From positions 1 through 56,176 of the forward strand of contig NZ_JAERRF010000042.1 of the NCBI RefSeq assembly GCF_016741875.1: DNA of 56,176 nucleotides, in the 5' to 3' direction. The notes under the pieces are model-generated. The model searched no databases and was not told where the DNA came from. It was given only the letters and a program-made list of their open reading frames with translations. Below, piece after piece: positions 34,640 through 42,883 of this stretch. The translations under genes and the position numbers were made by a program. Each line of letters starts with the position of its first letter. Within the stretch, counting starts at the first letter, position 1. This stretch comes from Streptomyces coffeae. GTDB lineage: Bacteria; Actinomycetota; Actinomycetes; Streptomycetales; Streptomycetaceae.

Positions 34640-36787
34640 CTATGCCCGCGATGTGGGGCGCGGGCGCCAGATCCATGGGGCGGCGTCGGGCGCGATACCG
34701 ACCACGGCCACTTCCTTGCGCCCCTCCGTCAGCAGCGCCGGGGTGCCCACCGGGATCAGCCGTCCGGGCGCGCGCAGCGGCCTGCCGCGGGACCCCGTGC
34801 CGTACTGGATCTGGACCTTGCCGTCGAGGTCACGGCCGAGCAGCACCGTTGTCCTGGCCTTGCGGCCGCCGCCCGGTTTGGCCACGGTGTGCACGGCGAC
34901 CGGGCCGTAGCCCTCGAAGTGCCGCACGGTGAGCCCGGCCCCGGCCCCGGCCATGTCGCCGAGCTTGTGCACACCGGGCACGGTGGCCGCGGGCGTGCGA
35001 TAGACCAGCGAGAGCGAGCCGTCCGGGGCCACCGCGGCGCCCGGCTGGTCGCCGGGGCGCGGCAGCCCGGTCGGCGGCAGCAGGGTCACCGGCCCGTCGA
35101 CGCGCTGCTGGCCCCAGTGGTGGACGGTGTCGCGGCCCGCGGCGACGACATGGACGCGGCCCTCGCCGTCCAGGGCGGCGGTCAGCCCGTCCTGGATCTC
35201 CCCGCCGCCGAGGCGCTGCCAGGGACCCCAGCGGCCCGCTGTGTCCCGTACCCGGGTGGCCAGGCCCTTGTCCGAGGTCCGTACGAACAGGTGGATCCGC
35301 CCGTCCGGGGCGGCGACCGCCACCGGGCAGCCGGTACGGCGCCCGCGCTCGGGGTCCGAGTCGGGGGTCCCGAGGCTGGTCCAGGTGCGGAACGGCCCGT
35401 CGGGACTGCGCTGCTCCAGCGCCACGATCTCCCGCAGTCCGGTCGAGCCCTGGCCGCCCAGTGCGGCGAACCGCAGCGCGAGGAGCAGCTGCCGCCCCTC
35501 GGCGTCGCGCACCGCGGACAGCGCGGGGGCCAGCGGACCGCCGCCGAGCCCCTGTGGCGCACCGAACCGCCCGCTCCCGGCCGAGGTCTCGCGCCAGCGC
35601 ACGGCCTGGGTGCTCAGTACGCCGTAGGCGACGAGACGGCCTTCGCGGTCGGTGGTGGGGGCGGGCAGGGCGCCGGGGTAGCGGTAGTGGGTGGAGCGGA
35701 TCCAGCCCTTGCGGTTCTTCAGCGGGCGCTGCCCGCCCTGGCTGTAGTCGCCGCAGCCCGCGTTGTTGCCGCACTTCCACGTGGGGGAGCCGCCGTAGGA
35801 CTTGATCAGTCGGGCCTTGTCGGCCAGCACGGCGGGCGGCAGATTGTGCGGCCAGCGCTGGTTGTAGTAGCCGCGGAACGCGGTGGTGGCGAAGCGCGGC
35901 GCCTGCTTGTCGCGCCGGGTGGAGTCCGCGACCCACTGGGTGATCGCCTTCCAGGTGAACAGAGCCACCGGGGTGTGGTCGCGGTGGTCGGAGCAGCCCG
36001 GCTGGTCGTTGTCCCTGGGATGCAGCGCGTCATGCACCTGGAAGTCCGGGTCCGGGTCGAGGGTGTGGATCAGGGTGGGCCGATAGCGGTGCATGATCTC
36101 GGCGAGCACATCGACCAGTGTCTGGTGAACGTAGGAGCTGGGGTGCGCCACGGGTGAGCCGGTGGCCTGAAGGGTGCGCATCACGGCGCCGGGGGTGTCC
36201 CACAGGGCGGGGATCCGCACCCCGCCCTCCGAGAGCATCGCGATGTTGAGGAAGATCAGCCGGACGCTGCGGGCGCCGTTGGCCAGGACGTTGGTCTCCG
36301 CGGTGGCACCGCCGGGCAGCCGCAGCACCGAGCGCTTCCAGTCGGCGAACTGGTTGAGCCCCAGCATCTGCGCGTACGCCTGGCGCAGCCCCTGGTGGCG
36401 GGCGGCGGAGTAGTCGGCCTTGTCCGGTGCCGGTACGGGCCGTCCGGCCACGTAGTTGATGCCGCGCGCCTCGCCCGCGGTGACGTAGACGCTGACCACG
36501 GGGACTCCGGAGCGCAGCACGTGTTCGGCGTCCGGGTTCATGAAGTACAGGTCGTCATCGGGATGGGCCAGGATCTGGAGCAGCAGGGTGTCCTTGTCGC
36601 CCGACGCCGAGGTGAACGGCTCGGCCGCGCCCGGCTTGGTCGGGCGGGCCGGTGCGGCGGGCCCGGCGGACGAGCCGGACTGTCCGACGCACCCGGCGGT
36701 GCCGACGGCGGTGGCGGCGGTGAGGGCCGCCAGCGCGGCCAGTGTCTGCCTCCGCGTGGTGCCGGACGGAATCCATCGACTGTTCAA
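34640..36787 (-). CDS. exported PIG-L family deacetylase with C-terminal repeat domain
   Basis: 715 aa. N-terminus has twin-arginine motif TTRRQTLAAL (10-19) and lipobox GTAGC (Cys 33): a Tat-exported lipoprotein is predicted. The PIG-L/LmbE zinc motif ILAHPDDDLYFMN (72-84) and a late CSDHRDHTPVALFTW supply the metal site of N-acetylglucosamine deacetylases. From about residue 390 the protein is made of repeated WxxLGGG/PDGRIHLFVR-type units, as in beta-propeller (PLL/sialidase-like) sugar-binding domains. Likely acts on an extracellular glycan or glycoconjugate. Start is TTG 36787 with AGGG 9 nt upstream; no better ATG/GTG found. Confidence 0.78.
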   Translation of the reverse strand: MNSRWIPSGTTRRQTLAALAALTAATAVGTAGCVGQSGSSAGPAAPARPTKPGAAEPFTSASGDKDTLLLQILAHPDDDLYFMNPDAEHVLRSGVPVVSVYVTAGEARGINYVAGRPVPAPDKADYSAARHQGLRQAYAQMLGLNQFADWKRSVLRLPGGATAETNVLANGARSVRLIFLNIAMLSEGGVRIPALWDTPGAVMRTLQATGSPVAHPSSYVHQTLVDVLAEIMHRYRPTLIHTLDPDPDFQVHDALHPRDNDQPGCSDHRDHTPVALFTWKAITQWVADSTRRDKQAPRFATTAFRGYYNQRWPHNLPPAVLADKARLIKSYGGSPTWKCGNNAGCGDYSQGGQRPLKNRKGWIRSTHYRYPGALPAPTTDREGRLVAYGVLSTQAVRWRETSAGSGRFGAPQGLGGGPLAPALSAVRDAEGRQLLLALRFAALGGQGSTGLREIVALEQRSPDGPFRTWTSLGTPDSDPERGRRTGCPVAVAAPDGRIHLFVRTSDKGLATRVRDTAGRWGPWQRLGGGEIQDGLTAALDGEGRVHVVAAGRDTVHHWGQQRVDGPVTLLPPTGLPRPGDQPGAAVAPDGSLSLVYRTPAATVPGVHKLGDMAGAGAGLTVRHFEGYGPVAVHTVAKPGGGRKARTTVLLGRDLDGKVQIQYGTGSRGRPLRAPGRLIPVGTPALLTEGRKEVAVVGIAPDAAPWIWRPRPTSRA

Positions 36788-37026
36788 TTCGGTGACCCTG
36801 TCACTTGGGCAGCACGTGATCTCCGGCTGCTCTCCCGTAGAGAGGGGACGGTTTGTGATCTTCCAGGGTTGTCCGGTGAGCGGGAGGTCTTGGTCACAGC
36901 ACGGACAACGCCCGGGCCCCGGCGTTCAGTCGTCGCCCCCGCCGCGGTCATCTCCCGTTCGTTTCGGCGCATTACGTTCGTGCCGCCTCATGCGGGGGGC
37001 TCGTCATCGACACAACAGGGGGACGG
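36788..37026. other. divergent intergenic region
   Basis: 239 nt between the PIG-L gene and the WXG cassette; both promoters must lie here. No clear -35/-10 pair was identified and no small gene seen. Confidence 0.45.
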
Positions 37027-37446
37027 ATGACGTTCGAGGAGGAGTGGGCGCAGCTCAAGGCGGCCGCCCACGCGCCGTCGGCGGCCACGGGGACACGGCT
37101 GAACTCGTCCGGGTGCGGCAGTGGGCCGGGGGGCCGGCAGAAGCTCCATGTGACGGCCTCCGTGCTGCGCGGGCGCGCGGGCAAGGCCGAGACGGTACGG
37201 GGGCAGTTCCTGACCGCGGACGACGAGGTCATGACCGAGACCGGCCAGGTCAGCGGCACCCTCACGGGCTTCGCCACCGACAAGGCCATCGACACCTTCC
37301 TGGAGCGCTGGAAGGACCAAATGGCCTCTGTGAAGGCGCAGTTCAGCAGCACCGCGTCCGCCCTGCGCACCGCCGCCGACGCCTTCACCCACGAGGACCG
37401 GAAGCAGGCCCTGGGCTACCGCGTGGACAGGGGGAAGCATTCGTGA
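37027..37446 (+). CDS. small ESX-associated protein, unknown function
   Basis: 139 aa, mostly helical, without signal peptide or membrane segment. It starts MTFEEEWAQLKAAA and ends with an amphipathic stretch (DKAIDTFLERWKDQMASVKA, STASALRTAADAFTHED), a pattern seen in small partner proteins of WXG100-type type VII substrates. ATG 37027 follows GGGGGA. Its stop overlaps the next start (GTGA), so the two are likely made as a pair. Family not recognised. Confidence 0.55.
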   Translation: MTFEEEWAQLKAAAHAPSAATGTRLNSSGCGSGPGGRQKLHVTASVLRGRAGKAETVRGQFLTADDEVMTETGQVSGTLTGFATDKAIDTFLERWKDQMASVKAQFSSTASALRTAADAFTHEDRKQALGYRVDRGKHS

Positions 37447-39734
37447 GCGAGCAGCTCGGCTACACCGAGGTGAAGAACGCGAACCTCACCCCGCTCCGCG
37501 AGGCCGTCACCAAGTGGAGCCAGGCGCCGGGGAAGTTCCAGCAGATCGACACCAACTTCGGTACCGATGTCACCAAGGGGCTGGCCCACTCCGACTGGCA
37601 CGGCGAGGCGGCCGACGCGGCCTGGCGCACGCTGCGCGCGGTGCGGCGGCAGATCCTCGCCGCGGCCGAGGAGGCCCGCCGGGTGCACAACGTCATGAAG
37701 CAGGGGCTGGAGAAGTTCACGTCGGCCAAGAACACCCTGGACGCCATCGAGAAGGAGCTCGAGGGTCACCAGTATCTGAAGCTCAACAAGCACGACGGCT
37801 CGGTCTATCTCGATCTGCCCGACGACCAGGAGCAGAACCGCGCGGCGTTGACCAAGTCCTACCAGGACACCTTCGCCCACTACCGCGAGCGCACCCGCAC
37901 GGCGCTGGAGCTGGCCGCGGAGGCGGACAGCGCCCTGGTCCAGGCCCTGACCGCGGACGTCAACGGTGAGCGGCGCGGCTTCAACGACCACGCCTACAAC
38001 AGCCTGGACCAGGCCCGGAAGGCGACCGCGAAGGACCTGAAGAAGGCCATCGAGCTGGCCGGGACCGAGAACGGCCGGCTGTCCTCCCCCCAACTGGCCC
38101 AGCTGTCGGTGCTGATGGCCCGGCACAGCCAGGATCCCGAGTTCGCCGAGCAGTTCGCCACGAAGCTGGGCGCGGAGCGCACCCTCAAGCTCTGGTACAA
38201 CGCGACGCATCCGCACAACCCGCTGTACCCCGATACCGACGTCGACGACACGGCGTGGTGGAAGTCGGCGAAGAGCCTCCAGCAGAGCCTGGGGACGACC
38301 CTGGCCACCGCCTCCCACGCGGACACCCCCGCCATGGCGGCGTGGAAGGACGAGATGATCCGCCTGGGCCCGCAGCGGCTGGAGGACTCCGGCGGGCGCA
38401 CCCACCCCTACGGCTTCCAGCTCATGAGCAACCTGATGCGCACCGGGACGTACGACAAGGACTTCCTGAACACCTACGGCGACAAGCTCGTGGCCTGGGA
38501 CAAGAAGAACAACACCAAGGACGGCTTCGCCTACTGGTCGAACACCGGCGACACCGACGCGCTGAATCTGATCGGTCGCCGCGGTGACAACGGCATGGAC
38601 GCGATGACCGGCTTCCTGGAAGGGCTCGGCCACAGCCCGGAGGCGTCCACCGAGTTCTTCCACAAGCCCGCCGGCGGCGGGCTCAATCCCCGTTTCGAGT
38701 ACCTCACCCAGGACCGCAACTGGATCTTCGACGGCAACACTCAGGGCGGCCCCCGCACCCTCCCGGGCCATGAGGCCCTCGGCCACGCCCTGACCGCGGC
38801 GACGACGGGCTACGCCTGGGATGCCGACGAGGTCGCGGGCAAGGACCCGGAGATCTTCCGGCACGGCGGCGACCGGCGGACCGCGGCGACGGCGGATGTG
38901 ATGGAGCAGGTCGTCGCCGTCTACGGGGGCGAGGACGGCCCCGGGCTGCTGCACGACCAGCCGGGGATGGCGACGAGCCTGGGGCGTATGGGCGGGGCGT
39001 ATGTGGACGACATCAACTACCACATGTCCGGAGTGGGCGAGCACAGCAAGAGCGGCGATGCCTTCCCGCCCGCGTACCGGGGCCGGGCCGACTTCGGCCG
39101 CGACGGCGCGCTCAACTTCCTCAGTGTGCTCGGCCAGAACGAGACCTCGCACGGGATCATGAACCAGGCCGAGCACCTCTACACCCTCAGCCAGATCGCG
39201 GCCCATCCTCCGGCCGACGGGGCGGAGAACTACGCGATGGGCCGCAGGGCGCTGCTCACCGAGGCCGAGGCGCGCGGTGTCCTCGACCAGTCCCGCGCCG
39301 CTCAGATCGAGGCGACCTACGCCCATGACAGCGCCGAGGCACAGAAGGCGTTCCAGGAGTCGTCGAACTGGACGAGGGTCGGATACAACGCCAGTACGCC
39401 CGTGGTGAGCCAGGGCATCGTGAGCGTGGTGGGCAAGGCGGGACCGTGGGGGCTCGTGGTGCCCGTCGCGGTGAGCGCGGGCCAGGAGTTCGCGAAGGTC
39501 TTCCACAACGACGCGATCTTCGGTGGACCGGATCTGCCCGAGCCCCCGCAGGACGCGTCGGAGTTCTACCGGCGGGGGGAGAACCAGTTCGGCGAGGTGG
39601 CGGCGCAGTACTTCAAGGGGCACGGGAACGAGCTGGACGCCGAGGGGGATCTCGCCGATGACCTCAAGGAGAAGTACCACGGGACCGGGGCGGGGGAAGC
39701 CGCTCATCTGGGCCGCAAGCCCTACCCGGGATGA
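37443..39734 (+). CDS. large WXG-motif protein, putative type VII secretion substrate
   Basis: 763 aa. The first 200 residues form helices with a W-x-G turn (SDWHGEAADAAWRTL, W52-H53-G54) and long charged helices (RRQILAAAEEARRVHNVMKQ), as in WXG100/ESX substrates. The middle (210-620) is soluble, with HSQDPEFAEQFATKLGAE, MRTGTYDKDFLNTYGDKLV and HEALGHALTAATTGYAWDAD segments typical of large Streptomyces-specific WXG proteins. Residues about 655-685 (VSQGIVSVVGKAGPWGLVVPVAV) are hydrophobic. No known toxin domain was recognised. GTG 37443. The ESX machinery (EccC etc.) is not in the window. Confidence 0.6.
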   Translation: MSEQLGYTEVKNANLTPLREAVTKWSQAPGKFQQIDTNFGTDVTKGLAHSDWHGEAADAAWRTLRAVRRQILAAAEEARRVHNVMKQGLEKFTSAKNTLDAIEKELEGHQYLKLNKHDGSVYLDLPDDQEQNRAALTKSYQDTFAHYRERTRTALELAAEADSALVQALTADVNGERRGFNDHAYNSLDQARKATAKDLKKAIELAGTENGRLSSPQLAQLSVLMARHSQDPEFAEQFATKLGAERTLKLWYNATHPHNPLYPDTDVDDTAWWKSAKSLQQSLGTTLATASHADTPAMAAWKDEMIRLGPQRLEDSGGRTHPYGFQLMSNLMRTGTYDKDFLNTYGDKLVAWDKKNNTKDGFAYWSNTGDTDALNLIGRRGDNGMDAMTGFLEGLGHSPEASTEFFHKPAGGGLNPRFEYLTQDRNWIFDGNTQGGPRTLPGHEALGHALTAATTGYAWDADEVAGKDPEIFRHGGDRRTAATADVMEQVVAVYGGEDGPGLLHDQPGMATSLGRMGGAYVDDINYHMSGVGEHSKSGDAFPPAYRGRADFGRDGALNFLSVLGQNETSHGIMNQAEHLYTLSQIAAHPPADGAENYAMGRRALLTEAEARGVLDQSRAAQIEATYAHDSAEAQKAFQESSNWTRVGYNASTPVVSQGIVSVVGKAGPWGLVVPVAVSAGQEFAKVFHNDAIFGGPDLPEPPQDASEFYRRGENQFGEVAAQYFKGHGNELDAEGDLADDLKEKYHGTGAGEAAHLGRKPYPG

Positions 39735-40473
39735 CCGCGGGGTCCGGCGCCGCCGGGCGGCGCCGCTCGCTCTGGCCGTGGCCACGGCCCTGGCCGCGGC
39801 CTCCTGCGCGGCCGGGACCGAAGAGCCGAAAGCCGAGGGCGTTCCCTCCACGACGCTGTGCGGGTCCTCCCTCGACGTGGACGCCCGGCGGGCCCTGGAC
39901 CGGCTGAGCGGGGAGTCGGCCCTGCGGGAGCGGAAGGGGGTGCCCTTCGACCGGGCCGTCCCGCGGCTGCGCCGCCGGGCGGACGTGCCGACCACCCGCA
40001 CCGAGGTGTGCCGGGTGCACCGCCCGGCGGACGACGCGGCCGACGCCCTGTTCACGGTCGAGTTCGTCCACCTCGACGCGCTGACGGACTGGCCGGACCG
40101 GCTGCCCGCGGACGGCGACTCCTATCGCGTGGGCATCTATGGCTCTTCGAGCGGGCGCGGGGCGGAGATCGTCTTCCCCTGCACCGAGGGGCTGCACCGG
40201 AACGGCCCGCCGTTCCTCATGGGCTCCCTGTCGCTGCCGGGCTTCCACCGTCCGGAGGGGGCCGCGGGCCGCTCGGAGCTGCCCGCGGCCGAACAGGGCC
40301 GGGCCGGGATGACCATCCTGACGTCCGTGACCCGGGCCATGGCCGAAAAGCTCGGCTGCGCCGAGGAGGCCGGGGTCCCGGCGGAGGCCGTGCGGCCCCG
40401 GCCGCCGGCCGCGTACCGTAGGCCGTCGCACCCCCTGAAGGACTGGCGCTGGTGGTGGACCCACCGGGCGTGA
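39658..40473 (+). CDS. putative lipoprotein at the end of the WXG cassette
   Basis: 271 aa as called. A twin/multi-Arg n-region (DDRGVRRRRAAP), hydrophobic LALAVATALAAAS and Cys give a lipobox (AAASC). The mature part has four further Cys (TTLCGSSLD, TEVCRVHRP, VFPCTEG, KLGCAEE) and ends in KDWRWWWTHRA. ATG 39658, with GAGGGGGA 8 nt upstream, is the only good start, making the gene overlap its neighbour by 77 nt. An ATGA at 39731 would be the normal coupled start but is in another frame. Possibly an immunity or surface partner of the upstream protein; function unproven. Confidence 0.5.
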   Translation: MTSRRSTTGPGRGKPLIWAASPTRDDRGVRRRRAAPLALAVATALAAASCAAGTEEPKAEGVPSTTLCGSSLDVDARRALDRLSGESALRERKGVPFDRAVPRLRRRADVPTTRTEVCRVHRPADDAADALFTVEFVHLDALTDWPDRLPADGDSYRVGIYGSSSGRGAEIVFPCTEGLHRNGPPFLMGSLSLPGFHRPEGAAGRSELPAAEQGRAGMTILTSVTRAMAEKLGCAEEAGVPAEAVRPRPPAAYRRPSHPLKDWRWWWTHRA

Positions 40474-40535
40474 CAGGGGCGCGGTGCGCCGGGTTTGAGC
40501 GCTCCCGCGCGGGGGGTATGCTTCCCCGCTCCTGA

Positions 40536-40566
40536 TTGGCGTCCGGAGCAGCCGCTATGGCACACT
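40536..40566 (+). promoter_or_regulatory. candidate S10 operon promoter
   Basis: TTGGCG (40536-40541) and CACACT (40561-40566), 19-bp spacer. Moderate -35, weak -10. Confidence 0.35.
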
Positions 40567-40781
40567 AGCCAGGTTGCTCGGTTGAGTGCCGATGCTGCGC
40601 GCCTCCCGCCGGGAGGACTGGAAGCGAGTCCCGCAGTACTCGTCGTCCCTGCTCAGGGGCGGAAGTACGGGAATCTTCCGGGAAGTGTCAGCGGGGCCCC
40701 AGCCAGGCGCCCGGTGGGTGACTTTCTCCCCCAGCCAACCCCTTCATCAGGGATTTCTCCGATGGAGAGCTATGAGAAGGG

Positions 40782-40809
40782 GCGCGACACGCCCGACCGC
40801 GTGGGTCGG
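40782..40809 (+). repeat. leader element shared with the str operon, copy 2
   Basis: 27/28 identical to 28396-28423. Folds as CCCGACC-GCGTG-GGTCGGG here. Reads GRDTPDRVGR in the rpsJ frame, which is open from ATG 40762. Lies 72 nt before rpsJ. Confidence 0.8.
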
Positions 40810-40881
40810 GAGTCGGTGGGAGGGAGCCGCGTACTCCACCGGGTCCCAGAGCGTTACGAGAGACAGGACTACGAAGTAGCC

Positions 40882-41190
40882 ATGGCGGGACAGAAGATCC
40901 GCATCCGGCTCAAGGCCTACGACCACGAGGTCATCGACTCCTCGGCGAAGAAGATCGTCGAGACGGTGACCCGCACTGGTGCGTCGGTCGCGGGCCCGGT
41001 GCCGCTGCCCACAGAGAAGAACGTGTACTGCGTCATCAAGTCGCCGCACAAGTACAAGGACTCGCGCGAGCACTTCGAGATGCGTACGCACAAGCGCCTC
41101 ATCGACATCCTCGACCCCACGCCGAAGACCGTCGACTCGCTCATGCGTCTCGACCTGCCGGCGGGCGTCGACATCGAGATCAAGCTCTGA
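40882..41190 (+). CDS. rpsJ: ribosomal protein uS10
   Basis: 102 aa. Family opening MAGQKIRIRLKAYDHEVID and rRNA-binding loop SPHKYKDSREHFEMRTHKRL. Besides its 30S role, S10 (NusE) pairs with NusB and NusG in antitermination. ATG 40882; its Shine-Dalgarno is weak, and an in-frame ATG at 40762 precedes it through the leader element. First gene of the S10 cluster. Confidence 0.97.
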   Translation: MAGQKIRIRLKAYDHEVIDSSAKKIVETVTRTGASVAGPVPLPTEKNVYCVIKSPHKYKDSREHFEMRTHKRLIDILDPTPKTVDSLMRLDLPAGVDIEIKL

Positions 41191-41203
41191 GGTGACGCGC
41201 GAG

Positions 41204-41848
41204 ATGGCTAAGCAGATCAAGGGCGTCCTGGGCGAGAAGCTCGGCATGACGCAGGTGTGGGACGAGAACAACCGCGTCGTCCCGGTCACCGTCGTCAAGG
41301 CCGGTCCCTGCGTCGTGACCCAGGTCCGTACCGATGACGCGGACGGCTACAACGCCGTCCAGATCGCCTTCGGCGAGATCGACCCGCGCAAGGTGAACAA
41401 GCCCCTCAAGGGCCACTTCGCCAAGGCCGACGTCACCCCGCGCCGCCACCTGGTGGAGCTGCGTACCGCTGACGCCAGCGAGTACACGCTCGGCCAGGAG
41501 GTCACCGCCGAGGTGTTCGAGTCCGGTGTGAAGGTCGATGTGACCGGCACCAGCAAGGGCAAGGGCACCGCCGGTGTCATGAAGCGCCACGGCTTCGCCG
41601 GCCTCGGCGCCGGCCACGGCACCCAGCGCAAGCACCGCTCGCCGGGCTCCATCGGTGGCTGCGCCACCCCGGGCCGCGTGTTCAAGGGCCTGCGCATGGC
41701 CGGCCGCATGGGCAACGAGCGGGTCACCACCCAGAACCTGACCGTCCACGCCGTTGACGCGGAGAAGGGTCTGCTCCTGATCAAGGGAGCGGTTCCTGGT
41801 CCGAACGGCGGCCTCGTCCTGGTCCGTACCGCGGCCAAGGGGGCCTGA
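41204..41848 (+). CDS. rplC: ribosomal protein uL3
   Basis: 214 aa. Early-assembly 50S protein reaching the peptidyl-transferase centre through the FAGLGAGHGTQRKHRSPGSI loop. Start MAKQIKGVLGEKLGMTQVW, with GAGGTG overlapping the rpsJ stop region. Confidence 0.97.
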   Translation: MAKQIKGVLGEKLGMTQVWDENNRVVPVTVVKAGPCVVTQVRTDDADGYNAVQIAFGEIDPRKVNKPLKGHFAKADVTPRRHLVELRTADASEYTLGQEVTAEVFESGVKVDVTGTSKGKGTAGVMKRHGFAGLGAGHGTQRKHRSPGSIGGCATPGRVFKGLRMAGRMGNERVTTQNLTVHAVDAEKGLLLIKGAVPGPNGGLVLVRTAAKGA

Positions 41849-41856
41849 GGTAACCG

Positions 41857-42510
41857 ATGAGCACCATTGACATCCTTTCGCCGGCAGGCGACAAGGCCGG
41901 GACCGTCGAACTCCCCACGGAGATCTTCGACGCGCAGGTCAGCGTTCCGCTGATCCACCAGGTCGTCGTCGCACAGCTGGCCGCTGCCCGCCAGGGCACG
42001 CACAAGACCAAGACCCGCGGCGAGGTCCGTGGCGGTGGCAAGAAGCCGTACCGCCAGAAGGGCACCGGCCGCGCCCGCCAGGGCTCGACCCGCGCGCCGC
42101 AGTTCGCCGGCGGTGGCGTTGTGCACGGCCCCGTGCCGCGCGACTACAGCCAGCGCACCCCGAAGAAGATGAAGGCCGCCGCCCTGCGCGGTGCCCTCTC
42201 CGACCGGGCGCGTCACAGCCGCATCCACGTGGTGACCGGTGTGGTCGACGGCGACATCTCCACCAAGGCCGCGAAGGTCCTGCTGGGCAAGATCAGCGAG
42301 CGCAAGAACGTGCTCCTGGTCGCCGAGCGGAGCGACGAGGCCGCGTGGCTGTCCGCCCGCAACCTGCCCCAGGTGCACATCCTGGAGCCGGGCCAGCTGA
42401 ACACGTACGACGTGCTCGTCTCCGACGACGTGGTCTTCACCAAGGCCGCCTTCGAGTCCTTCGTGGCTGGTCCCAAGGCCGCTGAGAAGACCGAAGGGAG
42501 CGCCGCCTGA
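41857..42510 (+). CDS. rplD: ribosomal protein uL4
   Basis: 217 aa. The basic tunnel loop GGGKKPYRQKGTGRARQGS (about 55-73) lines the exit tunnel near macrolide-binding sites. In E. coli L4 represses the S10 operon; no such leader was verified here. RBS GAGGTAACCG. Stop and next start share one nt (TGATG). Confidence 0.97.
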   Translation: MSTIDILSPAGDKAGTVELPTEIFDAQVSVPLIHQVVVAQLAAARQGTHKTKTRGEVRGGGKKPYRQKGTGRARQGSTRAPQFAGGGVVHGPVPRDYSQRTPKKMKAAALRGALSDRARHSRIHVVTGVVDGDISTKAAKVLLGKISERKNVLLVAERSDEAAWLSARNLPQVHILEPGQLNTYDVLVSDDVVFTKAAFESFVAGPKAAEKTEGSAA

Positions 42511-42836
42511 TGACTGAGGCGACCGCTGTCACCAGCAAGACCTTCACGGACCCCCGCGACGTTCTCGTCAAGCCGGTGGTCTCGGAGAAGAGCTACGCGC
42601 TGCTCGACGAGAACAAGTACACGTTCATCGTCGCGCCCGGCGCCAACAAGACCCAGATCAAGCAGGCCGTCGAGGCGGTCTTCTCGGTCAAGGTCACCGG
42701 GGTCAACACGATCAACCGGCAGGGTAAGCGCAAGCGGACCAAGACCGGCTACGGCAAGCGCAAGGACACCAAGCGCGCCATCGTGACCCTCGCCGAGGGC
42801 GACCGCATCGACATCTTCGGCGGCCCGGTCTCCTAA
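42510..42836 (+). CDS. rplW: ribosomal protein uL23
   Basis: 108 aa. PRDVLVKPVVSEKSYALLDENKY start of the L23 domain (about 15-37) and KRKRTKTGYGKRKD basic loop. Sits at the tunnel exit and is a docking site for trigger factor and SRP. Translationally coupled to rplD. Confidence 0.97.
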   Translation: MTEATAVTSKTFTDPRDVLVKPVVSEKSYALLDENKYTFIVAPGANKTQIKQAVEAVFSVKVTGVNTINRQGKRKRTKTGYGKRKDTKRAIVTLAEGDRIDIFGGPVS

Positions 42837-42883
42837 CGGAGATCGGAACGTCCAGAAGTCCGGAATCTTCCGAGGACTGAGAA

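Larger units (their letters stand above)
40474..40881 (+). promoter_or_regulatory. S10 operon promoter and leader region
   Basis: 408 nt without a separate supported gene. It contains GCGGGG...CCCCGC (about 40509-40530, probable terminator of the lipoprotein gene), the candidate promoter, hairpin CCTCCC-GCC-GGGAGG (40602-40616), the CAGGGATTTC element (40748-40757), ATG 40762 and the element shared with the rpsL leader. Confidence 0.5.

Noticed and set aside
37416..40055. 879-aa antisense frame over the WXG cassette
   Set aside because: Arg/Val/Leu-rich shadow. The plus-strand genes have ribosome sites, overlaps and recognisable motifs.
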